Source of the DNA: Amphiura filiformis
Lineage: Eukaryota > Echinodermata > Ophiuroidea > Amphilepidida > Amphiuridae
Assembly: GCF_039555335.1 (NCBI RefSeq)
Contig: NC_092628.1
Coordinates: forward strand, 81,990,315 to 82,054,314
Direction: 5' to 3'
DNA length: 64,000 nucleotides
The number at the start of each line of letters is the position of its first letter. Position 1 is the first letter of the stretch. This document shows, one piece after another, positions 32,047 through 42,059 of this stretch. The notes under the pieces were generated by a model that was not told where the DNA came from, searched no databases, and saw only the letters and a list, made by a program, of their open reading frames with translations. The position numbers and the translations under genes are program-made.

Positions 32047-32691
32047 CCCAGTAAACACAAAACGTTTTTGACATCATTCGCAAAAGGTAATAAAAGGTTG
32101 TCAGAAAATGTTTAAATGTCGGGTTATATAAAGGGTATAAAACCTTTTCATAACATTAAAAATTTTTTTTTGAGAATCTACTGCCTAACAAACACAAAAT
32201 GTTTTACATAAAACGTTTAAATGTCGGGTTATATAAAGGGTATAAAAACGTTTTAATAACATTCCAAAACCATTTTTGAAAACTTGGTACAAAACATTCT
32301 AAACAGAATGTTATTTTGGGGTTGAAAAAATATTTTGCGACAAACGTTTGCCCAAAATATTTGCAATAACGTTTTACAAACGTTTTCATGATCTTTATAT
32401 AACCCGACATTTAAATGTTATTAAAACGTTATGAATAAAACATTTTAAGAACATTTCTGTGTTTGCTGAGTGCAAATATATTAACATAATGTTATTTAAG
32501 TGTTGACAAAATATTTGGCAAAAATGTTTGCAAAAATAGTTTACAATAGCATTTTGAAAACATTGTAAAAATATTGTTGTAGTGTGTTTTCATATAAAAC
32601 GTTTTAAAACGTTTTCATGACCTATATATAACCCGACATTTTAATGTTATTAAAACGTTTTTACCTAAACCAAAAGCCAAAATATAACTTA
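32047..32691. mobile_element. CCCAGCAAACAC-family foldback, inverted copy
   Basis: Reverse-complement counterpart of 6451-7143, beginning CCCAGTAAACACAAAACG and ending inside TAAACCAAAAGCCAAAATAT. It fills most of the intron between the stalk and transmembrane exons. Confidence 0.75.
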
Positions 32692-32709
32692 AGTATCTAT
32701 TCTCAATAC

Positions 32710-32948
32710 CTTGAGTGAATCCACTATTCACGTGACTTCTCCCCATGGCACCCCCTTCTCCCCCTCCTCCTCCTCCTTCAGGACCACTGGCTGGAGTACT
32801 GCTAGGATTAGACCTCCCTCCAACTGGTACAAACCCGCCAGACGGTGCCCCTCCTGATGGTCTTTGAGGAGCGGGTGGCTGTTGGGGTCTCCTTGGTGGG
32901 TTGGGAAAAGCTGGGCCACGAGTACTTGGACGAGATGTTGTACTTGGC
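32710..32948 (-). CDS. Stalk exon of the receptor gene (Pro/Gly/Ser/Thr-rich)
   Basis: 239 nt between acceptor TTTATTTTAACAAG and donor CAAG|GTATTG. It encodes a low-complexity extracellular stalk: RPSTTSRPSTRGPAFPNPP, RRPQQPPAPQRPSGGAPSGG, a run EGGGGGGEGG, then SHVNSGFTQ. Ser/Thr/Pro richness suggests O-glycosylation and an extended mucin-like spacer. Reading phase agrees on both sides: its first base completes AG from 33831-34044, and its last base joins TT of the transmembrane exon. No cysteine. Confidence 0.75.
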
Positions 32949-33061
32949 CTTGTTAAAATAAATACAACAGATAATATGAATGCAATGTTGATCAATATAA
33001 TATCATATAATTGGAATTATAATTCTCAACACACAACATGAATGCTAGCCAGTGGATAATA

Positions 33062-33145
33062 TTCTGCTGACCAACCGCTAGGATTCAGACTTAGAACCTT
33101 ATGTTTACTGGTTCAATGCTCTATCAACTGAGCTAATCATTCAGC
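33062..33145 (-). tRNA. tRNA-like sequence, probably SINE-derived
   Basis: Minus strand: TTAGCTCAGTTGATAGAGCA is an excellent A box/D arm. The anticodon arm does not pair and the B box is eroded (AGTCTGAATCC). It sits in the intron between the stalk and cysteine-rich exons. Not a functional tRNA. Confidence 0.4.
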
Positions 33146-33218
33146 TGGTGAAGTGTACAAGAATTTTGTATTCAGGTCGATCGATCTTCTACACCTTCGC
33201 ATCCGGGGAAAACTAAAA

Positions 33219-33278
33219 AACAAATAAACAAACAAACAAACAAACAAACAAACAAACAAACAAACAAACAAACAAACA
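33219..33278. repeat. (CAAA)n microsatellite
   Basis: About fifteen units of CAAA within a receptor intron. Confidence 0.95.
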
Positions 33279-33445
33279 ATGAAGTAATTGTTTAGAACCA
33301 TATTGCCAAAATATAACATGAGCTACTTTTAAGTATAGCTAATTTAAAAATGGATAGTACAGTACGTTATGACAGTAATTGAGAATAATGGATGTCAACA
33401 TTGTTATCTGCATGCATCTGGTTTATAGCAATAAACTTTTGAAAT

Positions 33446-33797
33446 AGTACTACACCCCCTGATAAATTTTATGACTAATTTTGCATTTTCTCAAAAAATA
33501 ACTACACACTGGTAACAAAAGTTATGTATATTATAGGGGCAAGGAATCCAATTTCTTCACTGAAATTTCAGTGATTCAAGACAAGTGGTTCATTGTATAT
33601 GTTAAGAAATGAGGTCATTCTAGCGGTACCTCTTTTCTTATCATAAATAACGTACCGCTTGTCTTGAGTTACTGAAATTCCAGTGTAATAACTGAATTCA
33701 TTACCCCTATAATATACATAACTTTTATTACCAGTGTGTTATTGTTTTTTGAGAAAGATGCAAAAATAGTCACACATTTATCAAGGGGTGTAGTATC
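33446..33797. mobile_element. Foldback MITE, TACACCCC family, copy 2
   Basis: GTACTACACCCCCTGATAAA at the left and TTATCAAGGGGTGTAGTA at the right, with internal ACTGGTAACAAAAGTTATGT arms and a GGTACCTCTTTTC centre. Partner of 14111-14465. Confidence 0.75.
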
Positions 33798-33830
33798 GGA
33801 ACACTGCTGCACTCCAATGTTTAAACTCAC

Positions 33831-34044
33831 CTCATGCATGTCATACACGATGCTTCAAATCTGCAAATATTTGAAGTCACTTCACATTTGTTATTTTTGC
33901 AGGTATTGACCTCTCTTGACCCGGTGACGTCATGATAGAAGCACATTAATTCATTTTGGTTGTTACTCATGTTGCAAAGTCTACAGTTTTCGTCATCATA
34001 TTTACAGAGGCAAAGTTGATTGGGGTTGGGACAACGAGAAATAC
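33831..34044 (-). CDS. Cysteine-rich exon 2 of the receptor ectodomain
   Basis: 214 nt, acceptor TTTATTGATTCAAAG, donor ATGAG|GTGAGT. It encodes 70 residues with 11 cysteines: ISRCPNPNQLCLCKYDDENC, RLC, an N-glycosylation sequon NMS, ELMCFYHDVTGSREVNTC, KNNKCEVTSNICRFEASC and MTC. The pattern C-x6-C-x-C-x5-C-x2-C loosely recalls the membrane-proximal cysteine region of ADAM10/17, but no protease domain is present and I do not claim homology. Phases agree with 35493-35600 upstream and 32710-32948 downstream. A disulfide-knit extracellular ligand-binding module is the likely role. Confidence 0.7.
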
Positions 34045-34200
34045 CTTTGAATCAATAAAACACAAAACTTGTTATTCAGACTATGACAGAAACAATAATA
34101 CTATTGCATTATATTTTAGCATACAGGCTACTATGAACATTTTAAAATGTTCGAGTTCAAAAGTTTTATCCATTTACTAAAAGCGTATATAAACGAGTTG

Positions 34201-34690
34201 TTAAGGGATCTGGAATGGGCGTTTTGAGCGTTTCGACAGTATTTTTTGTGGGATATGAGAGCACATCAGACATATCGAATTGCATTCTGAATACGAAGAA
34301 TGTCTTTCTGATATCAAATAATTTTTATTTTTTGAAATTCACGATATATATAAACGACCTAATTTTTTTTGGTGTTTTAGGAAAAAAATCCATATCTTCA
34401 ATACGAAAGGTCAAAATTTTCAATTGATCGTCGGCTTTTTATCCCACCTACATACACTTTAAGTATAAATCATCAGATTTATAAAGTTTACTTCGAGGAC
34501 TGTTATACATCAAAAATATCAATTTTTAATCATTTGCCAGAAAATGTGTATTACATCGCGAATTTCAAAAAATCTAAATTATTTGATATCAGAAGGACAT
34601 TCTTCGTATTCAGAATGCAATTCGATATGTCTGATATGCTCTAATGTCCCACAATAAATACTGTCCAAACGTTTATACCCCACCCCTTAA
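34201..34690. mobile_element. Foldback element, TTAA family, shortened copy
   Basis: TTAAGGGATCTGGAATGGGC at the left and CCACCCCTTAA at the right; inner arms GAGAGCACATCAGACATATC and its inverse. Shorter than 52058-52725 because part of the left arm is deleted. TTAA at both ends fits a piggyBac-type target duplication. Confidence 0.75.
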
Positions 34691-35492
34691 GATAAAAGAG
34701 AATAGAACTCCAACACATGTTATAATAATGCAGTCACGAGAAATGTTTTTTAAAATCTTTTTTGTCATAAGCATTTCACTAATAATTGCTAGAGCTGGAA
34801 TAATTCATCTTCCAAGAATCGTTAACTCGTCAAAAAGGCTGAAAATCTTTCTGGGTTCAATGACTATAGCAATGGCATTAAAAATAACATACTATTTAAT
34901 ATTTTTCTAGCTACAATTTGGCATAGCCTTGAGATCGATTGAATACATTATACTGCCGGTATTTAAGTAGCAATATTGTAAAGAGTAAGATTCCTGGAAA
35001 AAGATGCCCTGGTGCTGAACTCAAAGCTGAATTTATACTCCATCGCTGAGCGACGAGCGATTGGTATTTGACCAATGAGGTAACGCGCTTTTCCTAACGC
35101 AACCAAAAGTGCTAAACCTCATTGGCTAAAAATCAATCGCCATCGCTAAACGATGTAATATAAATTCAGCCTAACTGCATGCATCAATATTAAAATTCCC
35201 GGGTTAATATCCAATCACAACGCGTCCCCAGAATATTAGAAAATAATTACATTGGCCATGAAGCGTTATTTCCAAGAACTGTCAGTATGCAACATTATAA
35301 TACAATGCACAGCGCACAGACCATATGGTAAACAAAATGCTCCTGTAAGATACATTACATTTACTGCAAGTAGTATTTACGTACATGCAATCTCAAATAC
35401 ATAGAAGGTAACTAAAGATTTATTTATTCCTATTCAAAACAAAACAAAACAAAACAAAAAAATCTTTCAGCCTTATATTAAATATAACTTAC
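34691..35492. other. Intron sequence with short (AAAAC)n tract
   Basis: Holds a CAAAA repeat (about 35436-35460) and an imperfect inverted pair near 35040-35170 (CATCGCTGAGCGACGAGCG and its like). No exon supported. Confidence 0.35.
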
Positions 35493-35600
35493 TTGAATAT
35501 TGTCTTGAAAAGTGGTGTTGACATTGATTTCTCAGTTTCAAAAATATGTTAGTGAGATCAAATCTTCCTCGACAGCCGCACCACCCCATACAATTTGAGC
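35493..35600 (-). CDS. Cysteine-rich exon 1 of the receptor ectodomain
   Basis: 108 nt, acceptor TTATTTTACAG, donor TTCAA|GTAAGT. In the only open phase it reads QIVWGGCGCRGRFDLTNIF then LKLRNQCQHHFSRQYS, with three cysteines and a charged, soluble character. Its last base plus GT of the next exon gives serine, so the join to 33831-34044 is in phase. It starts with two bases, while the signal-peptide exon at 38097-38218 ends with two bases, so at least one exon lies between. Confidence 0.6.
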
Positions 35601-36354
35601 TGTAAAATAATAAATCAATAATGGAATAAGGGAATAAATAAACACACAAATAAATTAATAAACAAATAAACGTATTTAAAATGCATTAATGGATACGTAA
35701 ATAAATAAATAATGATTCAAAGTAAATCTGTTTAAATTAATTAATAAACACCCCCACTATTTTAATTTTTACAGCGCAGAGCTATAGATGTCGAATTACC
35801 AGCAACTCTTGCGTAATTATAGAATATTAACATTTACATATTAAATAACCGGACATAACAACAACACGCAATTCGGAAGATTGAATGAATACAATTAGTA
35901 TTGTTACTAATAGGTACAGCTTCTTCTTGTTTCAAAGTATAAATAATGCGATGTTCTTCTTGTTCAAAGTATAGGCAATAATAAATAATGCGATGGTTTT
36001 GAGATAGATGAATAAAAATCAAATTGCCAAAAAAATCATTAATTTGGTGATCATTCTACATCGTGAGGTTATATGTTTCGGGAAAGCACTCTTTGTTTGT
36101 ATACATCGGTTGCTATGGTAATAAATTAAGCATAACAGCAGATCGGAAGTGTGTCAAATGTTCTTGTATGTTTTTGGTAATAATTGATTTATATTTAGCC
36201 ATAGGGCCTTGTTATCATCGAGCCATCCGCTACATTTATGTATAAATATAAATATTTTGTGTATTACTTTGCTTCATTAGCCCCCTTATTATATGTGACA
36301 ATTTAACCTTGCTTACACTTACGCTAACAACAGCTTAGACGGAATAGCCCGAGG
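35601..36354. other. Intron sequence, no exon recognised
   Basis: A phase-repairing exon should be here or further upstream. The donor-like GTAAGTG on the minus strand near 36313 is preceded by an in-frame stop in the required phase. Confidence 0.3.
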
Positions 36355-36749
36355 TGTTAAGGTGACGCGGGCGGCTGGTTTGATGTTTTTTGATATGCTA
36401 TGATCGTTACAAAATGATTTAGGCCTAGAATAGTTTCTAAAATGTCGAAGTTACTTAAATTCGTTGCAGAATTTATTGAACAAAAAAAATGTTCGTGGCC
36501 AAGCCTGCAGTTTCTCCGAGACTTTCTCAAGTTTGAGCATGAGGGCGAGGAACATTGTTTATTTTTATACTTAAATTGCATATTAAACACTTTCAGAGTG
36601 ACTGTTGCAATTTTGGAAGTAGCATCGGCTTTATAGTGTGCATACTGTTAGTGTGCATATAGATATACCGATTCATTTATACAGTGCGATGTAACTCAAC
36701 CACGCGCCCCGCGCAGGCAACTTTGCAAGACTGGCAAGTATCACCTTAA
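36355..36749. repeat. Possible element with GTTAAGGTGA ends, containing a small frame
   Basis: GTTAAGGTGA at 36355 is mirrored by TCACCTTAAC ending near 36749. A plus frame at 36442-36636 starts MSKLLKFVAEFIEQKKC and continues SWPSLQFLRDFLKFEHEGEE, which looks protein-like but has no splice partner or known domain. Both the element and the coding call are weak. Confidence 0.25.
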
Positions 36750-37245
36750 CAGTACACGACACTATTTCTATTTTGGGTTATCATTGATGACATGAATGGA
36801 GCCTGCCCTTAGCTAATCCCGTAAGTTCACGGTTAAGGTGATCTAATTGATACGTATGGTGTCTCTACTAAACGCCTACCCCAAAATGATAAACATCTGG
36901 AATCTGTCGTAGAAAAATGCGCTATAGTAAACTCCCGGAATTAACTAAGCGTATGAATATACTTTTCGTACGGTTAATAGGACTTCGATGGTTTGGCCGG
37001 TTATGACCTAATTCTACACTTGCATAACAACAATGTCAACCATGCAGAACACCCTTAACAACACGCCCAACACAACCCACACATACACCACCACCAAGTA
37101 AAAAAAGTAGGGGGGGGGGGAAGGTAGATTACTATTACCCAGATTAAAAACTTCAGATATGGCGAACAATTTTTTGTCAAGTTAAGTAAAATACTAATAA
37201 TAATCAATCAATCAATCAATCAAACAAACAATAAAAAAACCCAAA

Positions 37246-37300
<55 letters not shown>

Positions 37301-37349
37301 ATGATAAGTAAATCAAATTAATAAAAAGCCACAGTCAACTTCAATAAAA
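36750..37349. repeat. No gene; (AATC)n and (AAAT)n microsatellites
   Basis: AATC units at about 37202-37222 are followed by an (AAAT)n run of about 60 bp to 37302. A G-run near 37112. No coding signal. Confidence 0.8.
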
Positions 37350-38175
37350 TTTAATGTTGCACAAAATAATGTAAACAGTAGGGCTTAGATACTGCAACTA
37401 ATGATTCCCCAATCTCATGCAACAACACAAAATAATCAAAGCAATGTTTATATTACTTATCAAATTCATTGCATTACAGAGAGTATGTACCATTCTGACC
37501 TTGTCAATACTAATCACTTCTTCGCTGTCTATCTCATTAATAATCAAACAAAATTACATCTTGTATTAGGCATTTGCATCCGAATCATCATTGCATATAC
37601 CATGATTACGATCATTATTAAACATGTTCTTACAAGCAGATAATAAATTATGTACATTATAGTGGCATTTAAGATCTTTTTAGGGGGGAGGGGAAGGGGA
37701 TCGACCCACATAAATAAACTTCCACACTCTCATACAAGGACATATTAGTTTGTATGTCTTTGTTAAAAAAAAATTGAATTGGGAGGGTCGAAATTTTAAA
37801 ATTGGTTTAAGACCACATTGTGTACCGCAAGTCCATAACAACATTAAAACAAAACCCTTTACTTTTAACTTAGTTTCAATAAAATTGAACACTCAAACTT
37901 CTAGATTTATGCGAGGAGCCAAACATGCAAATACATATGCTTACAAACGCATAGCTATAATATGTAAATTGAACATAATAAAATGTGAGTATAACAATAA
38001 ATGAAAATAATGTACAGACATTTTGCAATCAATAACAAAAATCATATTTATAAAATTAAACCACTTGATTAAAAAATAAAGCAGCAAAATACTTACACAG
38101 AACAGGCAATTCCGACATCGACTTTGTTCAATGATGTACCCTGTGCTTGGACAACAGTGTTTTGGATAAATATGA
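37350..38175. repeat. Triplicated segment, unit A (includes the end of receptor exon 1)
   Basis: AATGTTGCACAAAATAATGT, GATACTGCAACTAATGATTC, CAATCTCATGCAACAACACA, TTCAATAAAATTGAACACTC, GCGAGGAGCCAAACAT and the exon-1 donor region occur in this order. Units B (38728-39537) and C (39548-39980) repeat all or part of it. The homology breaks inside the signal-peptide exon at GTTTTGGATAAATA. Confidence 0.85.
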
Positions 38176-38218
38176 GTAACAATAATATCGGTATAAACAT
38201 TATCCATGATTTCACCAT
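38097..38218 (-). CDS. Signal-peptide exon of the receptor gene
   Basis: From the ATG at 38218: MVKSWIM, hydrophobic core FIPILLLLIFIQ, then NTVVQAQG with a plausible cleavage after VQA, then TSLNKVDVGIACS and a donor GT|GTAAGTATT. This is a textbook N-terminal signal peptide. Upstream in-frame ATGs (for example MNMVKSW, and one about 45 nt further) follow an in-frame TAG, so the exact start is uncertain. It lies upstream of the cysteine-rich exons on the same strand. It ends with two bases over, which does not match the next recognised exon, so an exon is missing or this exon belongs to another transcript. Confidence 0.55.
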
Positions 38219-38574
38219 GTTCATCCTTACTATCATCATCAAATTTGAAAAAGATTCCATTATCAAATTCTCAATCTCTGACTACTCGGTAAGTAAAAAC
38301 CATCTGTCTACTGTTTATCTGATCATGTTCATTGTGCAGTGCGCAGTTAACAGTTGCAGTTTGAGAACACAATGTCATCATCCTCATGCGATTTCAAGGA
38401 AAGCGAAGTAAACGAATGATAGAGGGCGTCAAGCAAAGTTGATTTTGCATAGTTGGCAGGTACTTGCGGACAGCGATGAGAAAACGTATGACAAAATCAT
38501 CGACTCGGGAAGTATTTTAGCACTATCCGCGTGATCCGCTAAAACATAATTAACATATTATAACTTAGAAAATA

Positions 38575-38650
38575 TATACTTTGTCCCTAAAGAAAGGCAA
38601 GCCACTCAAAACGTCGGATCGTGGTTTTGTTTACTTGAGATTTGTCTATT
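38575..38650 (+). repeat. Possible degraded Penelope terminus
   Basis: CCCTAAAGAAAGGCAAGCC...CAAAACGTCGG resembles the CCTGAAGAAG...CGAAACGTCGG signature of the nearby Penelope fragments but has lost the pairing stem. Confidence 0.3.
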
Positions 38651-38908
38651 CTTCGTTTGTTATGAATAAATTAAAAATTAAAATAAATAAACGAATAAAT
38701 ATAGATAAATAGGAACAGAAAACGTCAATAAATACAAATAATGTTGCACAAAATAATGTAAACAGGTAGGACTAGATACTGCAACTAATGATTCACCAAT
38801 CTCATGCAACAACACAAAAATCAAAGCAATGTTTACATGCTTATCAAATTCATTGCATTACATAGAGTATGTAGGCCTACCATTCCGACATTGTCAGTAC
38901 TAATCACG

Positions 38909-39227
38909 TTGTTGTCTGTCCCTGAAGAAGAGTAGTTTATCTGCTCGAAACGTCGTTTTTTTTTGTTGTTGTCTGTTTGGTCTGCTAATGTGCACAGTGA
39001 TTTTCATCACTTGTACACTTTTGTATCGTTTTCCTGACACTTCTGTGGACTAATTGGCAATTTTTGGCCATCGAACTTTGCCTATACCTACATTGGTTGT
39101 TTGGTTCTCTATGTCTGCCTATATGTGTTGTGATTTTCATCTCTTGTTCCGGTGCACTTTTGTATTCCTATTGATCCCTGTTGTTTTTGCAGGTTTAACA
39201 CTTCTGTGGTAATTTTTGGCTATCGAA
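38909..39227 (+). mobile_element. Penelope-like element 3' fragment
   Basis: Collinear with 25670-26000 of the right Penelope copy: hammerhead-like motif, CACAGTGATTTTCATCACTT, TTTTCCTGACACTT, TTGGCCATCGAACTTTGC, TTGTTTTTGCAGGTTT. Diverged by many substitutions and small deletions, so it is older than the palindrome arms. No coding. Confidence 0.8.
38922..38955 (+). ncRNA. Minimal hammerhead-ribozyme-like motif, third copy
   Basis: CTGAAGA, A, GAGTAG/CTGCTC stem with UUUAU loop, GAAAC, GTCG. One C to U change in the stem leaves a G-U pair, so pairing is kept while flanking sequence has drifted. Confidence 0.6.
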
Positions 39228-39470
39228 CCTATTTCTATTACCAAACCCTTTAATTTTTTCTTTGTTTCAATAAAATTGAACACTCAAACTTCTAGATTTA
39301 AGCGAGGAGCCAAACATACAAATAAATTTGTTTACAAACGCATAGCTATACGTAAATTGAACACATTTCTGTCAATAAATGAAAATAATGTACAGACATC
39401 TTGCAACCATTAGCAAAATCATTTTATAAAATAAAATCATTTGATTAAAGCAAAGCAGCAAAACACTTAC

Positions 39471-39537
39471 ATAGAGCAGGCAATTCCTTTGTTCAATGAT
39501 GTACTCTGTGCTTGGACAACAGTGTTTTGGATAAATA
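39471..39537 (-). pseudogene. Duplicated 3' part of receptor exon 1 (unit B)
   Basis: Minus strand: QNTVVQAQSTSLNK-GIACS and a preserved donor GTAAGTG. A 9-bp in-frame deletion removes three codons compared with 38097-38218. The duplication boundary cuts off the initiator and hydrophobic core, so no functional signal peptide remains. Confidence 0.7.
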
Positions 39538-39547
39538 ACAACAGAAA

Positions 39548-39980
39548 ACGTCAATAAATACAAATAATGTTGCACAAAATAATGTAAACAGTAGGGCCTA
39601 GATACTGCAACTAATGATTCTCCAATCTCATGCAACAACACAAAATAATCAAAACAATGTTTACATGCTTATCAAATTCATTGCATTACATAGAGTATGT
39701 ACCATTATGACATTGTCAGTACTAATCACGTTCTTCTTCGCTGTCTATCTCATTAATTATCAAACAAAATTACGTCTATTAGTCCTTTGCATCCGAATAA
39801 TCATTGCATATACCATGATTGCGATCATTGACCGCGTTCTTACAAGCAGATAGTGTCCGCCATTATAGTGGTCTTTATGACCTTTTATGGGGGAGGGGAT
39901 GGGGGTCGACCCACATAAATAAGCCAATTGACAATTTTAAATTTTAAATTGATTAAAGACCACACTGTGTACAATAGCAA
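39548..39980. repeat. Triplicated segment, unit C
   Basis: Repeats the first half of unit A, from AATAAATACAAATAATGTTG to GATTAAAGACCACACTGTGT. It is closer in wording to unit A than unit B is over the shared part and lacks the exon-1 portion. Confidence 0.8.
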
Positions 39981-40473
39981 CATTCATACTTAACTTTATA
40001 CTAAAGGTAAAAAAAGAAAGCAAAAAATATCTATTTAATTACTTACTTAGTTATTAGTTACGTAATTCTGGTGATTTCATTTTTATTATGAGAAAAAAAT
40101 CACAAAAACAATTAACAAGAGCATACAACAAATTTTAAAATTCTTCCAATATAAATTTAAAATAATTACAAACTGGTGGGTAATTCGAAGTATATATCAT
40201 GCAGACATTATTTAAAACAAAAATAAAGATAATGTTTATTATTTTAATAGGTTTGGTATATGCAGCTGCCCTACACTGGAAAAATGACGGATAACACATT
40301 TTAAACACTTCACAAATCTACTTTACATGTAAAAGAATAAAACTTGCATAAATTTTACTGATCATGTCACAATTATGTCCATAATCAAGAACCAATCAGA
40401 GCAAACGTTAGTAAATTACTAGCCGTGCATAGATGTTGTACAATTACACGGGCGCGCACTCCGTGTAGTACTA
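39981..40473. other. No gene seen
   Basis: AT-rich, upstream of the receptor's recognised first exon; a promoter could be here but no element is identifiable. Confidence 0.35.
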
Positions 40474-41087
40474 TTGACCTTTTCCCCTCTATCCCACAAT
40501 GCACTATTCCAGGGGGTATGACGTAGTTCATCAACCTCATAGATCGTGTGCATCCAATGGTTTTTGCCAGACCTTTGCAATTATTTTGTCTTAATATGGG
40601 CATACTGGTTCCATATATGCGTATTATCGTAAAGGCCATTATGCAATTATTGAATGCACGAGTGATGCAGTTACGGAGCGATGCAGAACATCTGTGTAAG
40701 AGATATTTGTTTACGTCTTATTTTCATCTCCGATAAAAAAGTGAAACGGACGCCGACAAAATATCACTGCGTGTCCCGTCATTAGTTTTTCACCATTATG
40801 TCTATAAAATGTATACAAAGTTAGGTTTCAATAGCAGGAAACTTTTTTTTGGTGACGACACCATGTCCATAAGGCATAGAAATGTTGTTTTTTGCCCCCG
40901 AAATGTATTAGTGATCGCGCGCCATTATCGTGATGATCGGGGATTCCTTTTTTGTGATGAAGGCACCAGCCGAAATGTCCGTATTCCAGAATGTAATGAA
41001 CATAACTCTGTACTCCCACGATGATGTATTTTGCTACACTCATACCCCCCTGGAATAGTGCATGATGGGAAAGAGGGAAAAAGGTCT
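40474..41087. mobile_element. Foldback MITE with GACCTTTTCCC ends
   Basis: TTGACCTTTTCCCCTCTATC, then CCACAATGCACTATTCCAG and GGGGTATGA at the left, mirrored by TCATACCCCCCTGGAATAGTG, CATGATGGGAAAGAGGG and AAAAAGGTC at the right; terminal repeats about 45 bp, total 614 bp. A TA flanks both sides. Frames inside (40385-41188, both strands) follow from the symmetry and are not genes. A truncated relative is at 10110-10470. Confidence 0.7.
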
Positions 41088-41335
41088 ATACGCGCCACCG
41101 ATATATCGATGATACACGCAGTACTTTCGGGCGAGTTCATTTTACTTGCGGGTTGCCGGTTGATGTATATATTTATATTGGCTTGCATTAATATCCAACA
41201 TTTTTAGTGATTAGTGACAATTTTGTTATAAAAATTGCAAAAATCACGGGATTTTTTTCTCGTGTATGAATAAATGCGTATCACTTGGTGCTCGATTCGG
41301 GAAGAGTGCATTAGACCATGGAGGTATATTTATAA

Positions 41336-41774
41336 CCAAAAAACGTTGACAACGTAAAGAAATCAGCAAGTTTAAAAACCCACCTCGGCTCACTTTTTGA
41401 AACTTGGTCCCATTTGTAAAAGATACTGATTTAAACTTTATCATATTTATATACATGTAAATTTAAAACATTTCCAGTAGTGTTATATGTATCTTTAATG
41501 TGCAAATGAAACGACCTGAAAGGTTATTATCTTGTTCTTGCATGGTAAACCAATATCCTATTGTGTTTTGTTTTATAATAATCATGATTAATGATTGAAT
41601 TAAACGAATAACAAGTAGGCTTGTAATCTTGTTGGAAACGCTGTATTCTGTTGAAATAAAATAAAAACAGTGATTTGGTGTTGGTGTTCAAAATGGGACC
41701 AAGTTTCAAAAGGTGAGCCGAGGTGGGTTTTTTTATACTTGCTGATTTCTTTACGTTGTCAACGTTTTTTTGGT
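41336..41774. repeat. Inverted repeat with 85-bp arms
   Basis: CCAAAAAACGTTGACAACGT through GAAACTTGGTCCCATTT at the left is mirrored by AAAATGGGACCAAGTTTC through ACGTTGTCAACG...TTGG at the right, with about 260 bp between. Likely a non-autonomous DNA element. Confidence 0.7.
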
Positions 41775-42059
41775 AGATTTCTTTTCTTTTTATGAATGTA
41801 GTCAATCAGCTCCAAGCTTGGAAAGTCATCAAGTTACGAAGCGCTCCATAAAACGAATAAAACGAAAAATAGATGTCTGAGATTGCTATTCTTGATTCAT
41901 GACAATAAAAAATAAATTAAACAAAACTTTATCAGTCGTTTGTTTTTAAAACTTGCTCGTCACGCGTGACTGTAATGTTAATATACATTTTAATACAGGT
42001 AAATATGTAAAGAAAATGTAAATATGAACACACCCAATGTTGACAATGCCAGAGAGACA

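Larger units (their letters stand above)
38728..39537. repeat. Triplicated segment, unit B, with internal replacement
   Basis: Starts like unit A (AATAATGTTGCACAAAATAATG). At TAATCACGTT the unit switches to Penelope sequence (38909-39227), then resumes at CCAAACCCTTTAATTTT with unit A order. About 330 bp of unit A (roughly 37517-37850) is missing here. Confidence 0.85.

Noticed and set aside
33831..34044. ADAM10/17-type protease for the cysteine-rich exons
   Set aside because: Only loose cysteine spacing; no metalloprotease (HExxH) or disintegrin segment, and a signal peptide lies just upstream.
36442..36636. Small protein starting MSKLLKFVAEF
   Set aside because: Protein-like composition but no splice partner, homologue or conserved context; kept only as a note in the repeat entry.
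40385..41188. Cluster of frames on both strands
   Set aside because: Product of the foldback symmetry at 40474-41087.
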